This document shows, one piece after another, positions 40,817 to 50,341 of a stretch of DNA of 64,000 nt. The notes beneath the pieces are model-generated. The model saw nothing but the letters and a program-made list of their open reading frames with translations. It did no database searches and was not told the origin of the DNA. Source of the stretch: Bog-756 sp963777665 (lineage in GTDB: Bacteria; Actinomycetota; Acidimicrobiia; Acidimicrobiales; RAAP-2); the NCBI GenBank assembly GCA_963777665.1, contig CAVZRJ010000001.1, positions 434,001 through 498,000 of the forward strand. Direction: 5' to 3'. How positions within the stretch are numbered: position 1 is the stretch's first letter; each line of letters opens with the position of its first letter. The translations under genes were made by a program, and so were the position numbers.

Positions 40817-41032
40817 CTAGACGTGGTGGACGACCCAGGTGACGCCCTGGAACGCCCGATAGCCCAGGTAGATGACGGTGGCCACGGCCATGAACTTGAA
40901 CCACCACGGCGACTTGCGATGCTCGAGTGGCTCCCTCCCACAGACCGGGCAGGTCCCCTCATCGGTCAGGGTGTCGTCCTCGAGCTGTCGATCGCATTCC
41001 TCACACCAGGGCACGGCAGGCCCCACCCCCAC
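40817..41032 (-). CDS. Small zinc-ribbon membrane protein
   Basis: A 71-residue protein with CEEC and CPVC knuckles (about residues 10-31) forming a zinc ribbon, then one transmembrane helix (WWFKFMAVATVIYLGYRAFQ). GTG at 41032 follows the der stop by three bases, so it is translated from the der transcript. A gene of this type next to der is seen in related actinobacteria, to my recollection. Function unknown. Confidence 0.7.
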   Translation of the reverse strand: MGVGPAVPWCEECDRQLEDDTLTDEGTCPVCGREPLEHRKSPWWFKFMAVATVIYLGYRAFQGVTWVVHHV

Positions 41033-41035
41033 GGC

Positions 41036-42445
41036 TCATCGCCGTCGACCCCCACCCCCGTCGGCGCCCTTGGCCCGCACCCGCAGTTTGATCGGGGTCG
41101 GTCCGAGGTCGAAGCGCTCACGCAGTCCCCGTTCGACATAGCGCAGGTAGGTCGGCTGCAGTCGGCCGTTCGTGAACAAGGTGAAGGTGGGCGGGTCGCT
41201 GGCTCCCTGCACGCCGTACTTGATGCGGGCGCCAACCGGAGGATGCGTCGCCTGGATCGATGTGAGCGCCCGGTTCAGCGCACCGGTCGGGACACGCGAG
41301 TGGTAGGCATCCTCGGCCGCCACCACCGCAGGAAGGATGTGATGGACTCCGAGCCCGGTGAGGGCGCTGAGCTTGAGCACCGGCGCCTCCCCGAGGAACG
41401 CAAGCCGGTCCCCGACGTCGGCCAGGATTCCGGTCCGGTCCTCGGTGGCGACGAGATCCCACTTGTTGAGGACCACGACGACCGGGCAACCGGAAGCGCC
41501 GATTCGCTCGGCCAGTCGCTGGTCCTGGTGGGTGACGCCGTCAGTGGCGTCGATGACGAGCAGCGCGATGTCGGCCCGGTCCAGCGCCTCGAGGGCGCGG
41601 AGCACCGAGAAGTACTCGGTCCCCCGGTCGGTGCGCGATGCGCGGCGCATCCCTGCGGTGTCGATGAAGCAGACCGTGCCGTCCGGGGTCTCGACGACGG
41701 TGTCGACCGCGTCGCGGGTGGTACCCGGCTGGTCGTGGGTGACCGACCGTTCGTCGCCGACCAATCGGTTGAAGAGGGTCGACTTCCCCGCGTTGGGCCG
41801 GCCGACCAGCGCCACCCGCGGGATGCCACTGCCGCGGGATGCCGACCCCGGCAGCTCGGCCGCTTCCGTCTCGCCCTCCGGTCCGCTCTGGTTGGTCGTG
41901 GTGTCCGGATCGGCGTCGGGCAGGAGGCTGACCAGCTCGTCCAACAGGTCTCCGGTTCCCCGACCGTGCAGGGCGCTGACCGGCCAGGGGTCGCCGAAGC
42001 CGAGGGACAGCGCGTCCCAGGCGTCGGCCTCCCTCTGGGACGAGTCCACCTTGTTGACCACCACCCGAACCGGCCGTCCGGACCGCTTGAGCACCTTGGC
42101 GACGGCCAGGTCCCCGTCGACGAGCCCGACCGTCACGTCGACCACGAACAGGACGACGTCCGCCTGGGCGATGGCCCGTTCCGTCTGGGCGCTGACCTGC
42201 GCGTCGAGCGGATCACCTGTCGGCTGCCAGCCGCCGGTGTCGACGACGGTGAACGAACGGCCGCACCACTCGGCGTCGAGCTCCTTGCGGTCGCGGGTCA
42301 CCCCGGGACGTTCCTCGACCACCGCGGCCCGATGGCCGACGACGCGGTTGACCAGAGTCGACTTCCCGACGTTCGGCCGACCGGCCACGACCACCGTCGG
42401 TGTTGTCCGTCCTTGGTGCAGGGGCGTTACCGGAGTCCGGCTCAT
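41036..42445 (-). CDS. der: Ribosome-assembly GTPase Der (EngA)
   Basis: A 469-residue GTPase with two tandem G domains and a C-terminal KH-like domain, needed for 50S subunit maturation. G1 motifs: GRPNVGKSTLVN (about 23-34) and GRPNAGKSTLFN (about 213-224); G3 DTGGW and DTAGM; G4 NKVD and NKWD. KH-like end: PTFTLFTNGRLQPTYLRYVE. ATG at 42445 overlaps the stop of the DUF512 gene (ATGA). Full length. Confidence 0.96.
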   Translation of the reverse strand: MSRTPVTPLHQGRTTPTVVVAGRPNVGKSTLVNRVVGHRAAVVEERPGVTRDRKELDAEWCGRSFTVVDTGGWQPTGDPLDAQVSAQTERAIAQADVVLFVVDVTVGLVDGDLAVAKVLKRSGRPVRVVVNKVDSSQREADAWDALSLGFGDPWPVSALHGRGTGDLLDELVSLLPDADPDTTTNQSGPEGETEAAELPGSASRGSGIPRVALVGRPNAGKSTLFNRLVGDERSVTHDQPGTTRDAVDTVVETPDGTVCFIDTAGMRRASRTDRGTEYFSVLRALEALDRADIALLVIDATDGVTHQDQRLAERIGASGCPVVVVLNKWDLVATEDRTGILADVGDRLAFLGEAPVLKLSALTGLGVHHILPAVVAAEDAYHSRVPTGALNRALTSIQATHPPVGARIKYGVQGASDPPTFTLFTNGRLQPTYLRYVERGLRERFDLGPTPIKLRVRAKGADGGGGRRR

Positions 42446-43901
42446 CTCGGCGCTCCGAGGGCGACCGGGACCCGGGCCGCGCCGCCGGCGGCCGGCGCGG
42501 CAGGCGGGACACCGCCCCGCTCGAGGGCGCGGCGCAGCGAGAGGCCGTCACTCGCCACGACCTCGACCGGGCGTGGCAGGTCCGCCACCGTCAGGTCGTC
42601 GAGGAAACGCCCCTCGGACAGGCAGGCGTCGGGAATGAGGTAGCGGTGGCCGTCGGGTTCACCGGCGAGGACCCTCCCGAGGTCGGCGCCGGTCATCAGC
42701 CCCGCCACCCCGATGTTGCCTCCGAAGAACCGGTTGTCGACCGGCAGGATGCGGATGTCCCCCCGGCCCATCGACTCGACGAGGGGCGTGAGCACCCTCG
42801 CCCCGTACACCCCGGTCAGCACGGCCACCGGCGCGTCGGCGGGGCTCGGCCGCCCGGGCAGCGCTGTCGACCCCGGCGCACGCTGGCTTCGGTAGCCCCC
42901 CGCTGGAGCCCCGTCGACGGACGCGAAGAACCCGGGGCGCACCCCCATCGCCGCGTGCTCGTCGCCCCGGAACGCGGCCTCGAAGGCCCGGGCCATGCCC
43001 AGCCCGTTCTCGTGCTGGGGGAAGCCCTCGTAGGTGACTGCCTCGGGAAAGGGTCGCTCGGCCATCAGGTAGTACTCGTCGGCGGCGAAGACCATGCGCC
43101 GCCCGATGGACCCGAGGAAGGTCTCCTGCCAGGCGGCGACCGTGTCGCACACCCGGGCCGCCTCCCGCGGGTGTGCGGGCGCATGGCCGCTTCGTGTGAG
43201 AAGCGGCTCACCCCGAGGGGCACGCAGGCCACCGTCGCCAGCTCCGGGTAGCGGTCGAGCACACCGCACAACGTGTCCTCCAGCACAGCGCCGTCGTTGC
43301 GCTCGGGACAGACCACGATCTGCCCGTGGATCTCGATGCCTGCCGCCAGGAGGGCGCTCAGCCAGCGCAGGCTGGTGGCTCCCCGCCGGTTGCGGAGCAG
43401 GTCGGCCCGCACCTCCGGGTCGGTCGAGTGGATCGAGACGAAGAGCGGGCTCAACCGCTCGGTCAGCACCCGCTCGAGATCCATCTCGGTGAAGCGGGTG
43501 AGCGTGGTGAAGTTGCCGTAGAGGAAGGAGAGCCGGTAGTCGTCGTCCTTCATCGAGAGGCTGCGCCGCATCCCATTCGGCAGCTGGTGGATGAAGCAGA
43601 ACTCGCAGTGGTTGTCGCAGGTCCGTACCCGGTCGAACACCGAGGAGGAGACCTCGATGCCCAGCGGCTGCCCGGGGGCCTTGGACACCGAGACGGCCAG
43701 CGGCCCGTCCTCGCCCCGTCGACCAACGACGAGGTCCAACTCCGGCTCGTCGACCAGGAGGCTGTATTCGATGACGTCGCGGGGCGTGCGGTCGTTGAGG
43801 AACAGCAGATCGTCGCCGGGACGAATTCCCGCACGTGCCGCCGGCGATCCTTCGGTGACGGCAACGACCCTGGGTGCCGTCGTCACTCTGGGCGCCGACA
43901 T
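42442..43901 (-). CDS. DUF512 / PDZ-containing radical-SAM-like protein, frameshifted
   Basis: Members of this family have an N-terminal PDZ-like domain (AARAGIRPGDDLLFLNDRTP), a CDNHCEFCFIHQLP cysteine cluster (CxxxCxxC, probable Fe-S), and a C-terminal DUF512 domain. The first part reads from ATG 43901 to about 43180 (MRPHT), after which the frame changes; the rest (REAARVCDTVAAWQETFLGS to VALGAPR) ends at 42442. One missing C in the run ACCCGCGGG near 43178 would give the expected TPREAARV. Both halves are full length and conserved, so a sequence error is likely. Such proteins are commonly next to der; the biochemical role is unclear. Confidence 0.85.
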
Positions 43902-43994
43902 GCCCTCAAGGCTACCCGTTGCACGCGGGACCCAGTCAGCGACCAGGTGCGACCCCGGAGCAGGGATCGGAACCGCTGCCAGTAGCCTTGGATC

Positions 43995-45083
43995 GTGCCC
44001 GTCGAACGCGTCCTGCTGGCCGAGCCCAGGGGGTTCTGCGCCGGGGTCGAGAAGGCCATCAAGGCCCTCGCCTGGATGGTGCGGGTCTTCGAGCCTCCCG
44101 TGTACTGCTACCACGAGATCGTCCACAATCGTCACGTGGTCGACCAGTTCCGGTCCCAGGGCGTCATCTTCGTCGACGACGTCGACGACGTCCCCGCCGG
44201 TGCCCCTCTCATGCTGTCGGCCCACGGTTCGGCTCCCGAGGTGGTCGAGGCCGCCCGCGACCGCGGTCGGGTCGTGGTCGATGCGGTGTGTCCGCTGGTC
44301 ACCAAGGTCCACCACGAGCTCAAGGTCCGCGCCCGGAAGGGGTACACGGTGCTCTACGTCGGACACCACGGCCACGAGGAGGCGGTCGGCACCATGGCGG
44401 TGGCCCCTTCCTCGGTCCGCCTGCTGGAGCGGGCGGAGGATGTCGACGACCTCGACGGGCTCGACGGCGCCGGCGGCGACGACCAGCCCGCACGGGTGGC
44501 GCTGCTGGCCCAGACCACGCTCAGTCACGACGAGTGGGCCGGCATCGTGGACCGCGCCAGGGAGCGGTTCCCCGACCTCTGGATGCCCAACCGGAGCGAT
44601 CTCTGCTTCGCCACCACCAACCGCCAGGCCGCCCTCAAGGCCCTGGCCGGGAGGACCGATGCCGTCGTGGTCATCGGCTCGGTCAACTCCTCGAACACGG
44701 TGGCCCTCGAGCAGGTGGCGGTGGCGTTCGGCTGCCCGCGGGTGGTGCGGGTCAACGACGCCTCGGAGCTCCCTGACGACCTGACCGGCACGGTCGGGGT
44801 CACCGCGGGGGCCTCCGCGCCCGAGGCTCTGGTGCAGGCGGTGGTCGAACGACTGGCCCCGCGGCTCGGGGTCGAGAGCCCGGCGGGCGCCTTCGAGGAG
44901 GAGTACTTCCCTCCCCCACCCGAGCTGCGCGAGCTGCTCCGCGCGCTCGAGGTCGCCCTCACCCTCTGCAACGGGGTCCCCGACCGGGCGGGCACAGCGG
45001 TCGGGCCGCGCCCCCAGGTGTTGGGCGACGACCGGAGCACGGCGGCGGCCGACGTTCTCGAGGGCCTGGCCGGAGCCTCCTGA
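43995..45083 (+). CDS. ispH: 4-hydroxy-3-methylbut-2-enyl diphosphate reductase (LytB)
   Basis: A 362-residue 4Fe-4S enzyme that makes IPP and DMAPP in the last step of the MEP pathway. Cluster ligands are Cys15 (RGFCAGVEKA), Cys99 (VDAVCPLVTK) and Cys204 (SDLCFATTNRQ). Substrate-binding residues include His44 (EIVHN), His77 (SAHGS), His127 with Glu129 (GHHGHEE), and the SSN triad 232-234. GTG at 43995. A C-terminal extension of about 40 residues is less conserved. Divergent from the DUF512 gene. Confidence 0.96.
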   Translation: MPVERVLLAEPRGFCAGVEKAIKALAWMVRVFEPPVYCYHEIVHNRHVVDQFRSQGVIFVDDVDDVPAGAPLMLSAHGSAPEVVEAARDRGRVVVDAVCPLVTKVHHELKVRARKGYTVLYVGHHGHEEAVGTMAVAPSSVRLLERAEDVDDLDGLDGAGGDDQPARVALLAQTTLSHDEWAGIVDRARERFPDLWMPNRSDLCFATTNRQAALKALAGRTDAVVVIGSVNSSNTVALEQVAVAFGCPRVVRVNDASELPDDLTGTVGVTAGASAPEALVQAVVERLAPRLGVESPAGAFEEEYFPPPPELRELLRALEVALTLCNGVPDRAGTAVGPRPQVLGDDRSTAAADVLEGLAGAS

Positions 45084-45120
45084 TCCGTCACCGTCGGCGG
45101 ATCGGCGCGAGAATGATGAC

Positions 45121-45669
45121 ATGACCACCTCCTTCACCAGCATGGACGTCTCCACCGCCGAGCAGTGGGCACGGATCGGCAACGAGACAGCGCTCCATCA
45201 GGGCCGGGTCGCCGACCGGGTCCTCGGACTCCTCGAATCGCTCGCCGAGGTGGTCGACGGGTTCGCCGTCGACCAGCTGACCCACAGCCTGCAGACCGCG
45301 ACCCGGGCCGAGCAGGCCGGGGTCGACGACGAGCTGGTGGTGGCGTCGCTCTGTCACGACATCGGCAAGGCGGTCTCGGTCCCCAACCACCCGCGGATCT
45401 CAGCGGAGATCCTGCGTCCCTACGTGCGACCCGAGGTCACCGAGACCATCCTCCACCACCAGGACTTCCAGGGACGCCACTACTACAGCCATTTCCACAT
45501 GGACCCGAACCTGCGCGACCAGTACCAGAACGAGCCCTGGTACCCGCTTGCGGCGCAGTTCGCCGACGAGTGGGACCAGAACAGCTTCGACCCCGACTTC
45601 CCGACCCAGTCGCTCGCCCACTTCGAGCCACGAGTACGGAGTGTGTTCGCCCACCCCCACACCTTCTGA
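45121..45669 (+). CDS. HD-domain phosphohydrolase
   Basis: A 182-residue HD-superfamily protein. His in LTHSLQTATRAEQAGVD and the HD pair in LCHDIGKAVSVPNHP, then ILHHQDFQGRHYYSHFHMDP supply metal ligands. The C-terminus, YPLAAQFADEWDQNSFDPDF, resembles the HD proteins related to phosphonate (PhnZ) and inositol oxygenases, which can be mixed-valent diiron oxygenases. A hydrolase or oxygenase role is not decided. The ATG of the following glycosyltransferase overlaps its TGA. Confidence 0.8.
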   Translation: MTTSFTSMDVSTAEQWARIGNETALHQGRVADRVLGLLESLAEVVDGFAVDQLTHSLQTATRAEQAGVDDELVVASLCHDIGKAVSVPNHPRISAEILRPYVRPEVTETILHHQDFQGRHYYSHFHMDPNLRDQYQNEPWYPLAAQFADEWDQNSFDPDFPTQSLAHFEPRVRSVFAHPHTF

Positions 45670-46517
45670 TGGCGCCCACCCAGCGGCACGGGTGGCTGAC
45701 CCTGCCGGACAGCCACTCCCGGAGACGCACCGCCGGGCTCGTGCACTACGCCCTCGACGTCGCACGCGACGACTTCGAACAGCGTCACCCGGCCGCCCGC
45801 TTCGGTCCCGTCGTGGCCGTCATTGCGGCCTACGAGGAGGAGGCGAACATCGGGGCGGTGCTGAAGGCCATGCCCACCCTCATCGGGGACCTCGAGGTCT
45901 CGACCCTCGTCGTGGTGGACGGAGGAAGCGACGACACCGCCCAGGTCGCGGACGACGCAGGGGCGTACACCTGCGTGCTCCCGGTCAACCTGGGCCAGGG
46001 GGCGGCGCTCCGGCTGGGCTACGAGCTGGCCTCGGCCCACGGAGCCCGCTACGTGGTGACCCTCGATGCGGATGGGCAGAACGACCCGGCAGAGATGGCG
46101 AGCATGCTCGAGCCCCTGCTCGACGACACGGCCGACTTCGTGATCGCCTCCCGGCGCATGGGCACGGACGGGACCACCGACCGCTTCCGGCGGGCCGGGG
46201 TCCGGATCTATGCGTGGCTCCTCAACGCCATCATCAAGCAGCAACTCACCGACTCGTCGAACGGCTACCGGGCGTTCCGGGTCGAGGTGCTCGAGGACAT
46301 CGCCCCCCACCTGATCCAGGACCAGTACCAGACAGCCGAGGTGGTCATCACCGCCTCGGGCCGCGGGTGGCGGATCGCCCAGCGGCCCACGGAATGGCAT
46401 CCCCGGGAGTCGGGCGTCTCCAAGAAGGGCGGCAACCTCATCTTCGGCTTCGCCTACGGCAGGGTCATCCTGACCACGTGGGCCCGGGTGACCCTGGGCA
46501 ATCGCCACCGCAGCTGA
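45669..46517 (+). CDS. Family-2 glycosyltransferase (dolichyl-phosphate-type)
   Basis: A 282-residue GT-A enzyme: VVAVIAAYEEEANIGAVLKA (about 46-65), VVVDGGSDDTAQVAD, VTLDADGQNDPAEM with the DxD metal motif, and DSSNGYRAFRVEVLEDIA. It lacks the C-terminal membrane domain of polyprenyl-phosphate mannosyltransferases. The donor is a nucleotide sugar; the acceptor is probably a polyprenyl phosphate or lipid. ATG at 45669 overlaps the upstream stop (TGATG), so it is coupled to the HD gene. Confidence 0.88.
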   Translation: MAPTQRHGWLTLPDSHSRRRTAGLVHYALDVARDDFEQRHPAARFGPVVAVIAAYEEEANIGAVLKAMPTLIGDLEVSTLVVVDGGSDDTAQVADDAGAYTCVLPVNLGQGAALRLGYELASAHGARYVVTLDADGQNDPAEMASMLEPLLDDTADFVIASRRMGTDGTTDRFRRAGVRIYAWLLNAIIKQQLTDSSNGYRAFRVEVLEDIAPHLIQDQYQTAEVVITASGRGWRIAQRPTEWHPRESGVSKKGGNLIFGFAYGRVILTTWARVTLGNRHRS

Positions 46518-46542
46518 CCGGGATCGGTTGACCGGGTCAGCT
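46512..46542. terminator. Possible bidirectional terminator
   Basis: AGCTGACC (46512-46519) pairs with GGTCAGCT (46535-46542) between the convergent glycosyltransferase and plsC-like genes; the stem starts within the last codon. The 15-base loop is large and no T-run is present. Confidence 0.4.
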
Positions 46543-46558
46543 CTGGGCCCTGGATCAC

Positions 46559-47272
46559 TCAATAGCGGCCGGTGGCCTCGACCGCCCGGTCGTAGAGCTG
46601 CTGGATCGTCTCGGCGAGCTCCGCGGTGAACTGGTGGATCCGGCTCCGGGACACCCGGCCCTGCTCGGTCCGTGGCGGGCCGGTGAGGGGACGACCGACC
46701 ACCAGATGGATGTGTCGTGGCCGGGGGAGCTTGCGCCCCTTGGGCATGACCGAGGCAGATCCGCCGATCCCTACCGGGATCACCGTGGCCCCGGTGCGGG
46801 CGGCCAGGAACGCGACTCCCTCGTGGAGATCGCCGATCACCGGACCCTCGCGGCGCTCGCCCTCGGGGAACAGGATGAGCACCTCGCCGGCATCGAGCAC
46901 CTGCTCGGCGCGCCGGAGCGCTTCGCGGTCGGCCGACTCCCGGTGCACGGGAAAGGCTCCGACAGCAGGCAGGATGCGGGCCAGCAGCGAGTTCCGCCAG
47001 AGCGAGTCCTTGGCCATGTAGTGCAGCTTGCGCCGCGTGACCTCGGAGGCGACGAAGAAGTCGATGAACGAGCGGTGCACCGGCGCGATGATCACCGGGC
47101 CCTCGAGCGGGATCTGTTCGGCGCCCTCCACCGTGGTCCGGAAGAGGAGCCGGTTGAAGAGGCGTACCAGCACCCGGAGGAACCGGTAGATGGGGGTGAA
47201 CCGGGTGTCGACCCGGGTGTCGAGCTCGAGCGGCCCGCGGGTCCCGATTTCGTCCTTCGGGCTCAGAGCCAC
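46559..47272 (-). CDS. plsC: 1-acyl-glycerol-3-phosphate acyltransferase (PlsC family)
   Basis: A 237-residue membrane-bound acyltransferase for the second acylation of phosphatidic-acid synthesis. Motif I HRSFIDFF (HX4D, about 68-75), motif III FPEGERREG, and the PVGIGGSASVMPKG segment (motif IV region) are present. The ATG at 47272 lies inside the end of cmk (10-base overlap), so it is translated in tandem. Last gene of the long operon starting at scpA. Paralogues are common, so the symbol denotes the family. Confidence 0.88.
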   Translation of the reverse strand: MALSPKDEIGTRGPLELDTRVDTRFTPIYRFLRVLVRLFNRLLFRTTVEGAEQIPLEGPVIIAPVHRSFIDFFVASEVTRRKLHYMAKDSLWRNSLLARILPAVGAFPVHRESADREALRRAEQVLDAGEVLILFPEGERREGPVIGDLHEGVAFLAARTGATVIPVGIGGSASVMPKGRKLPRPRHIHLVVGRPLTGPPRTEQGRVSRSRIHQFTAELAETIQQLYDRAVEATGRY

Positions 47273-47898
47273 CCGACCACCTCGTCCACGATCTCCTCCA
47301 CAGTATGTTCGCCGCTGTCGATGACCCGGGCGTCCTCGGGGATCTCGAGGGGCGAGACCGCCCTCGTGCTGTCGATCCGGTCACGCCGGGCCACCGCCTC
47401 GGGCGTCTCCTCGGGCCGTCGGGCGGCGCGCACCCGGTGGGGCGCGGTCAGGAAGACCTTGAGGTCGGCAGCCGGAAAGACCACCGAGCCGATGTCCCGG
47501 CCCTCCACCACCCCCCCGTCGTGCTCGGCAGCCCATTGCCGCTGGCGCCGCACCATGTCCTCCCGCACCTCCGGGTTGGCAGCCACCGCCGAGACTGCCG
47601 CGCTCACCTCCGGCCCGCGGATGATCTCGGTGATGTCGGTGCCGTCGGCCACGACCCGCTCCCCCACCACCAGGGCGAGCCCACGGGCCAGGCGGGCCAC
47701 GGCCGGTCGGTCGTCCGGAGCGACGCCGTCCCGGAGGGCGGCCCAGGCGACCGCCCGGTACATCGCACCGGTGTCCAGCCGGTCGAGGCCGAGCCGTCGG
47801 CTGAGGGCACGCGAGACGGTGGACTTGCCCGACCCGGCGGGACCGTCGATGGCGATGATCAGCGGTGGTCGCCTCTCGGGCTCGCACGCGGCTGTCAC
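47263..47898 (-). CDS. cmk: Cytidylate kinase
   Basis: A 211-residue P-loop kinase that phosphorylates CMP and dCMP. P-loop IIAIDGPAGSGKSTVSRALS (about 14-33), then RLDTGAMYRAVAWAALRDGV, VVEGRDIGSVVFPAADLKVF, and ARRDRIDSTRAVSPLEIPED, all typical. GTG at 47898 overlaps the aroA stop (GTGA), which fixes the start better than the longer open frame. Length fits the family (about 220). Confidence 0.95.
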   Translation of the reverse strand: MTAACEPERRPPLIIAIDGPAGSGKSTVSRALSRRLGLDRLDTGAMYRAVAWAALRDGVAPDDRPAVARLARGLALVVGERVVADGTDITEIIRGPEVSAAVSAVAANPEVREDMVRRQRQWAAEHDGGVVEGRDIGSVVFPAADLKVFLTAPHRVRAARRPEETPEAVARRDRIDSTRAVSPLEIPEDARVIDSGEHTVEEIVDEVVGWL

Positions 47899-49208
47899 CG
47901 GGGCGCTCCGGCCCGGGCCAGTCCCTCGAGCGCCGTTGGGAAGCCCGGGTAGCTCGTGGCCACCGCCTCCCACCCGGTCACCACGCTCGGACCCGGGTCG
48001 GCACAGGCCGCCGCTGCCACGGCCGCGGCCATGGCCATCCGGTGGTCGCCGCGGGCGTCGAGGTGCCCCGGCACCAACCGGGCTCCACCCGCGACGAGCA
48101 GATCGTCGCCCTCCACGGCCGCCGTCCCCCCGAAGGCACGCACGAGTTCGGCCGTTCCCTCGAGGCGGTCCGACTCCTTGATCCGGAGCTCCCCGACCCC
48201 CCGGAACCGGGTCGGCCCCTCGGCCACCGCCGCGGCCACCGCCAGGACGGGGACCTCGTCGAGGGAGGGGATCTCCGCGGCCTCGACGGTGGTGCCGGAC
48301 AACGGGGCCGACTCGGCGGTCACCGATCCGGTGCCCGTGCCGTCCTCGACCACGGTGATCCCGGCACCCATCCGGTCCAGCACCGCGAGGAAGCCGGTCC
48401 GCTCCTCGCCGAGGTGCAGGCCGGTGACGGTCACCCGGCTCCCGGGCACGACGACCCCGGCCACCACCCAGAACGCAGCCTGGGAGGGATCGCCGGGGAC
48501 GACGAACCGCCCCGGCCGAAGGGCGCTCCGCCGGACCCGGATCACCCGTCCGGTGCCGGCGCGCTCCACGGTGACGTCAGCGCCGGCTGCGGCCAGCATC
48601 TCCTCGGTGTGGGCACGGGTGGCCACCGGCTCGCGCACCACCGTCACCCCGTCCGCGTCGAGCCCGGCAAGGAGCACGGCGGACTTGACCTGGGCGCTGG
48701 CCATCGGGGGCGTGTAGTCGATCCCGTGGAGTGAACCACCCGCGACGGACAGCGGCGGCAGGCACCGCGGACCGTCGCCCTCGACCGTGGCTCCCATCCG
48801 GCCCAACGGCTCGGCGACCCGGTCCATCGGCCGGGACCGCAGGGAGGCGTCCCCGGTGAGCCGGGTCGTCCCGGACAGGGTCGCCACCACCCCGGTCAGC
48901 AGGCGCATCCCGGTGCCGGAATTGCCGAGGTCGATGGTGCCGACCGGCGCCCGGAGCCGTGAACGGCCGCCGGACACCGTCACCATGCCGTCCACCCTCT
49001 CGACCGTGGCGCCGAGGGCCCCAACCGCCCCCGCGGTGCGCTCGACGTCGTCACCGTCGGAGAGCCCGGTCACAGTCGAGGTGCCCTCGGCCAGCGCGGC
49101 CACCAGCAGTGCCCGGTGGGAGATCGACTTGTCCCCCGGGACGGTGAGCGTGCCGAGCAGGGCCCGGCCCCCGGGGATGGCGTGTTGCACGACAGCGGGG
49201 TCGGTCAC
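47895..49208 (-). CDS. aroA: 3-phosphoshikimate 1-carboxyvinyltransferase
   Basis: The 437-residue EPSP synthase joins shikimate-3-phosphate and PEP in the shikimate pathway. Motifs: GTLTVPGDKSISHRALLVAA (about 16-35), DLGNSGTGMRLLTG, and IKESDRLEGTAELVRAFG with DARGDHRMAMA at the end. The start overlaps the tyrA stop by four bases. Full length, two-domain inside-out alpha/beta barrel. Confidence 0.96.
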   Translation of the reverse strand: MTDPAVVQHAIPGGRALLGTLTVPGDKSISHRALLVAALAEGTSTVTGLSDGDDVERTAGAVGALGATVERVDGMVTVSGGRSRLRAPVGTIDLGNSGTGMRLLTGVVATLSGTTRLTGDASLRSRPMDRVAEPLGRMGATVEGDGPRCLPPLSVAGGSLHGIDYTPPMASAQVKSAVLLAGLDADGVTVVREPVATRAHTEEMLAAAGADVTVERAGTGRVIRVRRSALRPGRFVVPGDPSQAAFWVVAGVVVPGSRVTVTGLHLGEERTGFLAVLDRMGAGITVVEDGTGTGSVTAESAPLSGTTVEAAEIPSLDEVPVLAVAAAVAEGPTRFRGVGELRIKESDRLEGTAELVRAFGGTAAVEGDDLLVAGGARLVPGHLDARGDHRMAMAAAVAAAACADPGPSVVTGWEAVATSYPGFPTALEGLARAGAPR

Positions 49209-50341
49209 CGCACCGTGCCGATCGGGGTGATGCCGGACCGATGCCCGCGCTCGGCCAGCGCTGCCGCGAAGGCCGGAGCGGAGGCCGCGTCGATGACCAT
49301 CACCAGCACGCCGCGGTCGCCCTCGGCCGAGTGGGCGATCTCCATGTCGAAGATGTTGATCCCGAGCGCGGGGGCGAGGGTGGCGACGGCCGCGATCGCC
49401 CCCTCCTGGTCGAGGACCGGGACCCGCACCTCTGCCAGCTCCTCCGGACGGGGTGCCCGCCGGCTGAGCGCCCGCCGGGCGGTGGCCGCCCTGTCGAGGA
49501 CCTCGAGCAACGAGTCGTGGTCGCGGTCGGCCACCCGCTGGCGCATCGCCCCGAGTGCCTCGATGAGCAGGTCGAACGTCGCCACGATGGCGTCGGCGTT
49601 GTCGTCGCAGATGTCCGGCCAGATCGAGGGCTGCCCCGCGGCGATCCGGGTCATGTCCCGGAACCCCCCCGCAGCCAGCTGCAGCAGGGGTCCGTGCTCC
49701 TCCCCGAGGTCGGCGGCGAGCGCCATGAGGGTCGCGGCGGTCAGGTGGGGAACGTGGGAGACCACCGCCACCAGCGAATCGTGCTCCGCGGGATCGAGGG
49801 CGACCACGTCCGCCCCGAGGTCGGCGAGCACCGCGCGCAGGCGTGCATAGGCTCCCGGATCGGTCGCCGCGGTCGGCGTGAGCACCCAGGTGGCGCCCAC
49901 GAAGAGATCAGCCGACGCTCCCTCGACCCCGACCTGTTCCGATCCGGCCATCGGGTGCCCGCCGACGAAACGCGGGCTGTCGACCGCGGCCAACAGCGGG
50001 CCCTTCACGCTCCCGACGTCGGTGATGACCGCCTCACGGTTCCAGGCCGGGGAGGCGAGGACCTCGGAGACCACCGCGGCGGTCACCTGGACGGGGGTCG
50101 CCACCACGACCAGGTCGGCCTCCACGTCCTCGCCCTCTGCGTCGAGCGCACCGAGCTCGACCGCGCGCGCCGCGACCCCGGGGGCCACGTCCGTCCCGGT
50201 CACCCGCCAGCCCCGCTCGCGCAGGGCCATCCCCACCGAGCCGCCGATGAGGCCGGTCCCGAAGACCATGGCCCGTCCGGGCGCGGCGGTGCCGTCCGAG
50301 GCAACCCGCGGTCGGCTGCCGTCAGTCGGGGAGGTCGTCAC
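49205..50341 (-). CDS. tyrA: Prephenate dehydrogenase with ACT domain
   Basis: A 378-residue (or 354) NAD(P)-dependent enzyme of tyrosine synthesis. Rossmann motif VFGTGLIGGSVGMAL, then ITDVGSVKGPLLAAVDSPRF, GGHPMAGSEQVGVEGASADL and LVAVVSHVPHLTAATLMALA (catalytic His). The last 70 residues are an ACT-like domain (VPVLDQEGAIAAVATLAPAL), suggesting feedback control by an amino acid. Two starts fit: GTG 50341, just after AGGGG and overlapping aroH, or ATG 50269. I took the first. Confidence 0.92.
   Translation of the reverse strand: MTTSPTDGSRPRVASDGTAAPGRAMVFGTGLIGGSVGMALRERGWRVTGTDVAPGVAARAVELGALDAEGEDVEADLVVVATPVQVTAAVVSEVLASPAWNREAVITDVGSVKGPLLAAVDSPRFVGGHPMAGSEQVGVEGASADLFVGATWVLTPTAATDPGAYARLRAVLADLGADVVALDPAEHDSLVAVVSHVPHLTAATLMALAADLGEEHGPLLQLAAGGFRDMTRIAAGQPSIWPDICDDNADAIVATFDLLIEALGAMRQRVADRDHDSLLEVLDRAATARRALSRRAPRPEELAEVRVPVLDQEGAIAAVATLAPALGINIFDMEIAHSAEGDRGVLVMVIDAASAPAFAAALAERGHRSGITPIGTVR

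Noticed and set aside
45483..47384. 633-codon minus-strand frame
   Set aside because: Overlaps the coding frames of a glycosyltransferase, plsC and cmk; no family features.
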